DNA from: Haloarcula pelagica
Lineage (GTDB): Archaea; Halobacteriota; Halobacteria; Halobacteriales; Haloarculaceae
DNA: 64,000 nt
Direction of reading: 5' to 3'
Assembly: GCF_030127105.1 (NCBI RefSeq)
Contig: NZ_CP126161.1
Span: 2,666,001 to 2,730,000, forward strand
Made by a program: the position numbers and the translations under genes
Notes under the pieces: generated by a model
Told to the model about the DNA's origin: nothing
The model's database searches: none
What the model saw: the letters and a program-made list of their open reading frames with translations, nothing else
In this document: positions 61,318-64,000 of the stretch, piece by piece
Position numbering within the stretch: the first letter of the stretch is position 1
How the letters are laid out: the number at the start of each line of letters is the position of its first letter

Positions 61318-61446
61318 TCAGTCGGCGACGACAAGCTCCGCGGGGCGTTCCTCGACGGGGACGATCTCGCCGTCGGTGGCACCGACGGGAACGATTTCGC
61401 TTCCGGGTGCAGGTCGGAGTTGCGGTTTCAGGTCTGTGTCGGTCAT
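61318..61446 (-). CDS. Possible 42-residue protein
   Basis: MTDTDLKPQLRPAPGSEIVP leads to VGATDGEIVPVEERPAELVV and ends AD. Two near-identical units SEIVPVG and GEIVPVE are visible. The composition fits a haloarchaeal protein better than a shadow frame. A weak GGTTTACC box lies about 33 bases upstream. A longer frame starting at 61503 is possible. It is between mch and the thiamine-binding-type gene, all on the minus strand. Confidence 0.4.
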   Translation of the reverse strand: MTDTDLKPQLRPAPGSEIVPVGATDGEIVPVEERPAELVVAD

Positions 61447-61522
61447 CGTCTCCCACGCGGAGAGACGCCGCCGCTCGGGGTAAACCCCGACAACCGTTCT
61501 CATGCCCCGGGAACGGCGACCG

Positions 61523-61846
61523 TCACTCCTCGCTGTCGCTCCGGGCTTCGCGGCCCAACTCCTGTTCGACGGCGTCGACCTTCTCGCTTGCCCGCTGGTC
61601 GACGCCCCGCTTGTCGTCGATCTTCAGGAACGTCTCGACGCGGTCGGACTGTGCGCCGACGGCCTCGTGGGCGGCGTGTGCGGCCGCGAACAGCTCCGCG
61701 CTGTCGTCGGCCTCGATGATCGTCCCCATCGGCGTCGTCTCGTAGGTCACGTCGAAGTCGTCCAACGCCGCGACGGCGTCGGCGACGTACGGCGCCATGC
61801 TCTCTTCGACGACCGGTGCGACCGAGAGGAACCCGATGCAGGTCAT
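61523..61846 (-). CDS. MTH1187/YkoF-type thiamine-binding family protein
   Basis: 107 residues. CIGFLSVAPVVEESMAPYVA, then TYETTPMGTIIEADDSAELF and AAAHAAHEAVGAQSDRVETF, matches the MTH1187 (YqgV) family. It has a ferredoxin-like fold, forms tetramers, and is suggested to bind thiamine or related ligands. No thiamine genes or riboswitch are seen next to it, so the ligand is open. The acidic C-terminal tail is a haloarchaeal addition. Confidence 0.88.
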   Translation of the reverse strand: MTCIGFLSVAPVVEESMAPYVADAVAALDDFDVTYETTPMGTIIEADDSAELFAAAHAAHEAVGAQSDRVETFLKIDDKRGVDQRASEKVDAVEQELGREARSDSEE

Positions 61847-61887
61847 ATCGGCGAGTCGGGCGCCGTCGGCCTAACGCTGTTGTTCCG

Positions 61888-62262
61888 TCACTTGGGTCGC
61901 TCGACGCCGAGATACGTCTCGTGGGCCTTCCGGACCCGTGCCGGCGAGCGGTACCCCCACCACTCGGCGAACAGCGTCGCGCCGATGAACAGCGCGACGA
62001 ACACCGCTGCGACCCCCGTCGAGTCCGTCGCGTCGAGCGTATCGAGCGTGCGATGGAACCAGAACAGGTCCACCCAGGGCGATGTCCCGTGGAGCTCTCT
62101 GAGTTGCTCGGTCGCGACGGGACTGATCCAGTGGAGGTCCGGGAGCATCGCCCACCCACCGCCGACGAGTGTCAGCGTCCGCGGATACCACGAGGCCGGG
62201 ACCAACAGCGCGACCACGAGCGTGGTCGCCGCGGCCCCGAACGCGAAGTGGGCGATAGCCAT
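61888..62262 (-). CDS. Small membrane protein of the YbcI/DUF457-like type
   Basis: 124 residues with about four hydrophobic segments. MAIAHFAFGAAATTLVVALL starts with the conserved histidine, and WAMLPDLHWI and LFWFHRTLDTLDA supply further His/Asp residues of membrane-bound metal-dependent hydrolase-like proteins. It is shorter than full-length members. The ATG at 62262 is chosen over one two codons earlier because the family begins at the His-containing helix. Confidence 0.7.
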   Translation of the reverse strand: MAIAHFAFGAAATTLVVALLVPASWYPRTLTLVGGGWAMLPDLHWISPVATEQLRELHGTSPWVDLFWFHRTLDTLDATDSTGVAAVFVALFIGATLFAEWWGYRSPARVRKAHETYLGVERPK

Positions 62263-62351
62263 GGACATACAGCGTCGTATGCTCGGCGCGGAGATAAGGG
62301 TTCAGACGACCGACGCGACTCGCTGTGCTCGTCGGTTGGCGTCGACAGAAA

Positions 62352-62422
62352 TGCGCTGGCTGGGATTTGAACCCAGGTTGTGACCATGGCAAGGTCACGT
62401 GATACCACTACACTACCAGCGC
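62352..62422 (-). tRNA. tRNA-Gly (GCC)
   Basis: Read on the minus strand, acceptor GCGCTGG (62422-62416) pairs with CCAGCGC (62359-62353), with discriminator A at 62352. The anticodon stem GTGACC/GGTCAC surrounds TTGCCAT, anticodon GCC. The T arm has TTCAAAT. The length is 71 bases without intron or encoded CCA. A CTTTTTACTATC box about 40 bases upstream is its likely promoter. Confidence 0.97.
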
Positions 62423-62720
62423 GCACTGCGCCTCTCTGCATCCCAATCTGGCGAGGGTGATAGTAAAAAGCCTTCCGTTTCGCGGGGGAAATCGTGGGGA
62501 GTGAGGACATTCGTCTCTCCCTGTGCCGTCCGGATCGTGCGGGTCGATCACGCAGATCGGACTTTCGGAAGCGGCAAGCAACGTGACACCAATTCGTGAG
62601 CAAACGGCGTCGATGGACCATGTGAACGCGTCTCAACGCGCGCGTGAAGCGGGGTCTTTTTAAGCCCGGGAAGGAGACGTATCGGCACAGTCTAGTGGCG
62701 CGACGTGGAAGCGTCACGGC
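62423..62720. promoter_or_regulatory. Intergenic region: tRNA-Gly promoter and ribosomal-operon leader
   Basis: 298 bases without a credible gene. On the minus strand CTTTTTACTATC (about 62459-62470) serves the tRNA. On the plus strand CTTTTTAAG (about 62651-62659, after GGGGT) is the likely TATA box of the SPOUT-rpl3 operon. That gives a 5' leader of about 35 bases with a possible SD-like GGAAGG region upstream of it. Confidence 0.5.
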
Positions 62721-63566
62721 ATGACGACCAGCGTGCTCGTGCCGTCTTCGCTCACACGCGAAGCCGAGGACAAACGCGAGGCGACTCGCAAGCTCGGATA
62801 CGTGGCCCGCGCGGCCACGGTCTTCCGGGTCGATCGGCTGACCGTCTTCCCCGACCCCGACGGGGCGGGGAAGTTCGAAGACGGGTTCGTCGAAACCGTG
62901 TTGCGGTACGCCGCGACGCCGCCACACCTCCGAAAGGAGATGTGGGGCAAGCGGGGCGAACTGGAGTACGTCGGCGTCCTGCCGCCGCTCCGCGTGCGTT
63001 CACAGACCGGCTCCGGATCCGAGGGTTCGGGGTCGTTAAGACAGGGAATCGTGACCGAGGTCGGAGCTGATGGGCGCGTACGGGTCAATTGCGGACTGCA
63101 ACACCCGATCTCCCTCCCCGTTCCAGACGGACTGGACGTGGGCAAGGGGGAGCGCGTGACCGTCAGGGTCTCTTCGCGACGGCCGGTCCGGGCGAAACTC
63201 GTCGACGCCCCCACCACAGGGTTCGATGTCGTTTCCGCGGACCTCGATACGGCACTCTCGCGTGACGACGCCGGGCTCACCATCGCGTCATCGCGATACG
63301 GTGAGCCGGTCTCGACGGCGCGGCTCGGCCAGGTGGTCGAGCGCCGCGACGCCGCGGGCGGCATGACAGTCGCCTTCGGCGCACCCGAGCGCGGGTTACC
63401 GTCGATACTCGACGTGGACCCGGACGCCGCCGGGAGAGACCAGCGAGACGACGACCCAACAGGGTTCGACCTCTGGCTGAATACGGTTCCGAACCAGGGC
63501 AGCGAGGTCGTGCGAACGGAAGAAGCACTGTTCGCCTCCCTCGCCTGTCTAACCCTCACGGAGTAA
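62721..63566 (+). CDS. SPOUT-type RNA methyltransferase (DUF171 / SPOUT1-like)
   Basis: 281 residues. The N-terminal half has the SPOUT1-like sequence VFRVDRLTVFPDPDGAGKFE and AATPPHLRKEMWGKRGELEY. A central OB-fold-like insert (RQGIVTEVGADGRVRVNCGL) follows. The C-terminal knot has MTVAFGAPERGLPSILDVDP and FDLWLNTVPNQGSEVVRTEE, the AdoMet-binding loops. The family methylates RNA, proposed N3 of uridine. It is always found directly upstream of rpl3 in haloarchaea as far as I recall. It is separated from rpl3 by 4 bases. Confidence 0.88.
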   Translation: MTTSVLVPSSLTREAEDKREATRKLGYVARAATVFRVDRLTVFPDPDGAGKFEDGFVETVLRYAATPPHLRKEMWGKRGELEYVGVLPPLRVRSQTGSGSEGSGSLRQGIVTEVGADGRVRVNCGLQHPISLPVPDGLDVGKGERVTVRVSSRRPVRAKLVDAPTTGFDVVSADLDTALSRDDAGLTIASSRYGEPVSTARLGQVVERRDAAGGMTVAFGAPERGLPSILDVDPDAAGRDQRDDDPTGFDLWLNTVPNQGSEVVRTEEALFASLACLTLTE

Positions 63567-63570
63567 ACGA

Positions 63571-64000
63571 ATGCCACAACCAAGCAGACCACGCAAGGGC
63601 TCGATGGGCTTTGGCCCGCGCAAGCGCTCGACGAGCGAGACGCCTCGCTTCAACAGCTGGCCCGACGACGACGGCCAGCCGGGCGTCCAGGGGTTCGCCG
63701 GCTACAAGGCGGGCATGACACACGTCGTGCTCGTCAACGACGAACCCAACTCCCCCCGCGAGGGGATGGAGGAGACCGTCCCGGTGACGGTCGTCGAGAC
63801 GCCGCCGATGCGCGCTGTCGCCCTGCGAGCCTACGAAGACACGCCGTACGGGAAGCGTCCGCTGACGGAGGTCTGGACGGATGAGTTCCACGGGGAACTC
63901 GACCGCACACTGGACCTGCCGGAGGACCACGACCCGGACGCTGCAGAGGAACAGGTACGAGACGCACTCGAGGCCGGTGACCTGGGCGATATCCGACTGA
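63571..64000 (+). CDS. rpl3: 50S ribosomal protein L3, C-terminus cut by window edge
   Basis: 143 residues are visible. The N-terminal PQPSRPRKGSMGFGPRKRST and GVQGFAGYKAGMTHVVLVND are highly conserved in archaeal L3. The remaining two thirds, including the peptidyl-transferase-centre loop, lie beyond the window. It is the second gene of the large ribosomal operon, following the SPOUT methyltransferase by 4 bases (TAAACGAATG). Confidence 0.97.
   Translation, partial: MPQPSRPRKGSMGFGPRKRSTSETPRFNSWPDDDGQPGVQGFAGYKAGMTHVVLVNDEPNSPREGMEETVPVTVVETPPMRAVALRAYEDTPYGKRPLTEVWTDEFHGELDRTLDLPEDHDPDAAEEQVRDALEAGDLGDIRL

Noticed and set aside
62172-62927. 251-codon minus-strand frame across tRNA-Gly and the ribosomal-operon promoter
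   Set aside because: It crosses a perfect tRNA and a TATA-bearing intergenic region and has shadow composition.
1-64000. CRISPR array, insertion sequence, integrase, toxin-antitoxin pair or replication origin
   Set aside because: No regularly spaced repeats, transposase motifs, cas genes, integrase, or orc1/cdc6 with origin repeats were seen. The only repeats are the tRNA-Val copies and the codon-level repeats in the beta-helix gene.

Overview
The window is a compact, high-GC stretch of a haloarchaeal chromosome. Acidic proteins, an archaeal-type 11-subunit Nuo complex, many apparently leaderless genes with a TATA box about 25-30 bp before the start codon, ribosomal protein S8e, a bat-type regulator, and the archaeal mevalonate and tetrahydropterin enzymes all point to the Halobacteria. 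A GH68 levansucrase, known mainly from Haloarcula/Halomicrobium-like genera, makes Haloarculaceae plausible, but that placement is an inference.

Layout. 1-2.6 kb: a cut-off secreted lamin-tail-like protein, a HEAT-repeat protein and purE. 2.7-13.6 kb: the nuo operon, nuoA-B-CD-H-I-J1-J2-K-L-M-N. It has no NuoE/F/G input module, and a 308-bp non-coding interruption lies between nuoI and nuoJ1. 13.6-20.3 kb: a metallo-beta-lactamase-fold hydrolase, tRNA-Val(CAC) followed by decaying copies of its own 3' end, several small conserved genes, a Tat-exported Dyp-peroxidase-like protein, a DUF1028 protein and a squalene/phytoene synthase. 20.3-24.9 kb: a fructan module, with a GH68 levansucrase and a GH32 fructosidase fused to an amidotransferase-like domain. 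Between them sits an FtsZ/tubulin-related protein that lacks a recognisable GTP-binding glycine loop and ends in a zinc ribbon. 24.9-30.4 kb: a PH-like/helical-repeat protein, an actin/MreB-family protein (salactin-like), a FlaD/E-like archaellum accessory protein, a ParA ATPase and a long CheW. 30.4-42.3 kb: type-II NADH-dehydrogenase-like flavoprotein, phosphomevalonate decarboxylase, several micro-proteins with zinc motifs, a cobalamin adenosyltransferase, MsrA, a single-domain response regulator convergent with a multi-PAS/GAF histidine kinase, a secreted beta-helix protein, an NYN protein and a TatD-like hydrolase.

42.3-51.4 kb is a phosphate neighbourhood: pstSCAB, a divergent AbrB-PhoU regulator, polyphosphate kinase and a co-transcribed metallophosphoesterase. 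51.5-64 kb is mostly housekeeping: rps8e, pyrF, a J-domain membrane protein, phosphoglycolate phosphatase, a GTPBP1-like GTPase, a bat-type regulator broken by two homopolymer frameshifts, two Rossmann-fold proteins, mch, a thiamine-binding-type protein, tRNA-Gly(GCC), and the start of the large ribosomal-protein operon (SPOUT methyltransferase, then rpl3, cut by the window end).

The regions I would look at first are 21-31 kb (degenerate FtsZ-like protein, actin, ParA, FlaD-like and CheW proteins within 9 kb), the tandem tRNA 3'-end scars near 15.1 kb, and the doubly frameshifted regulator at 58 kb. I see no CRISPR array, insertion sequence, integrase or replication origin.
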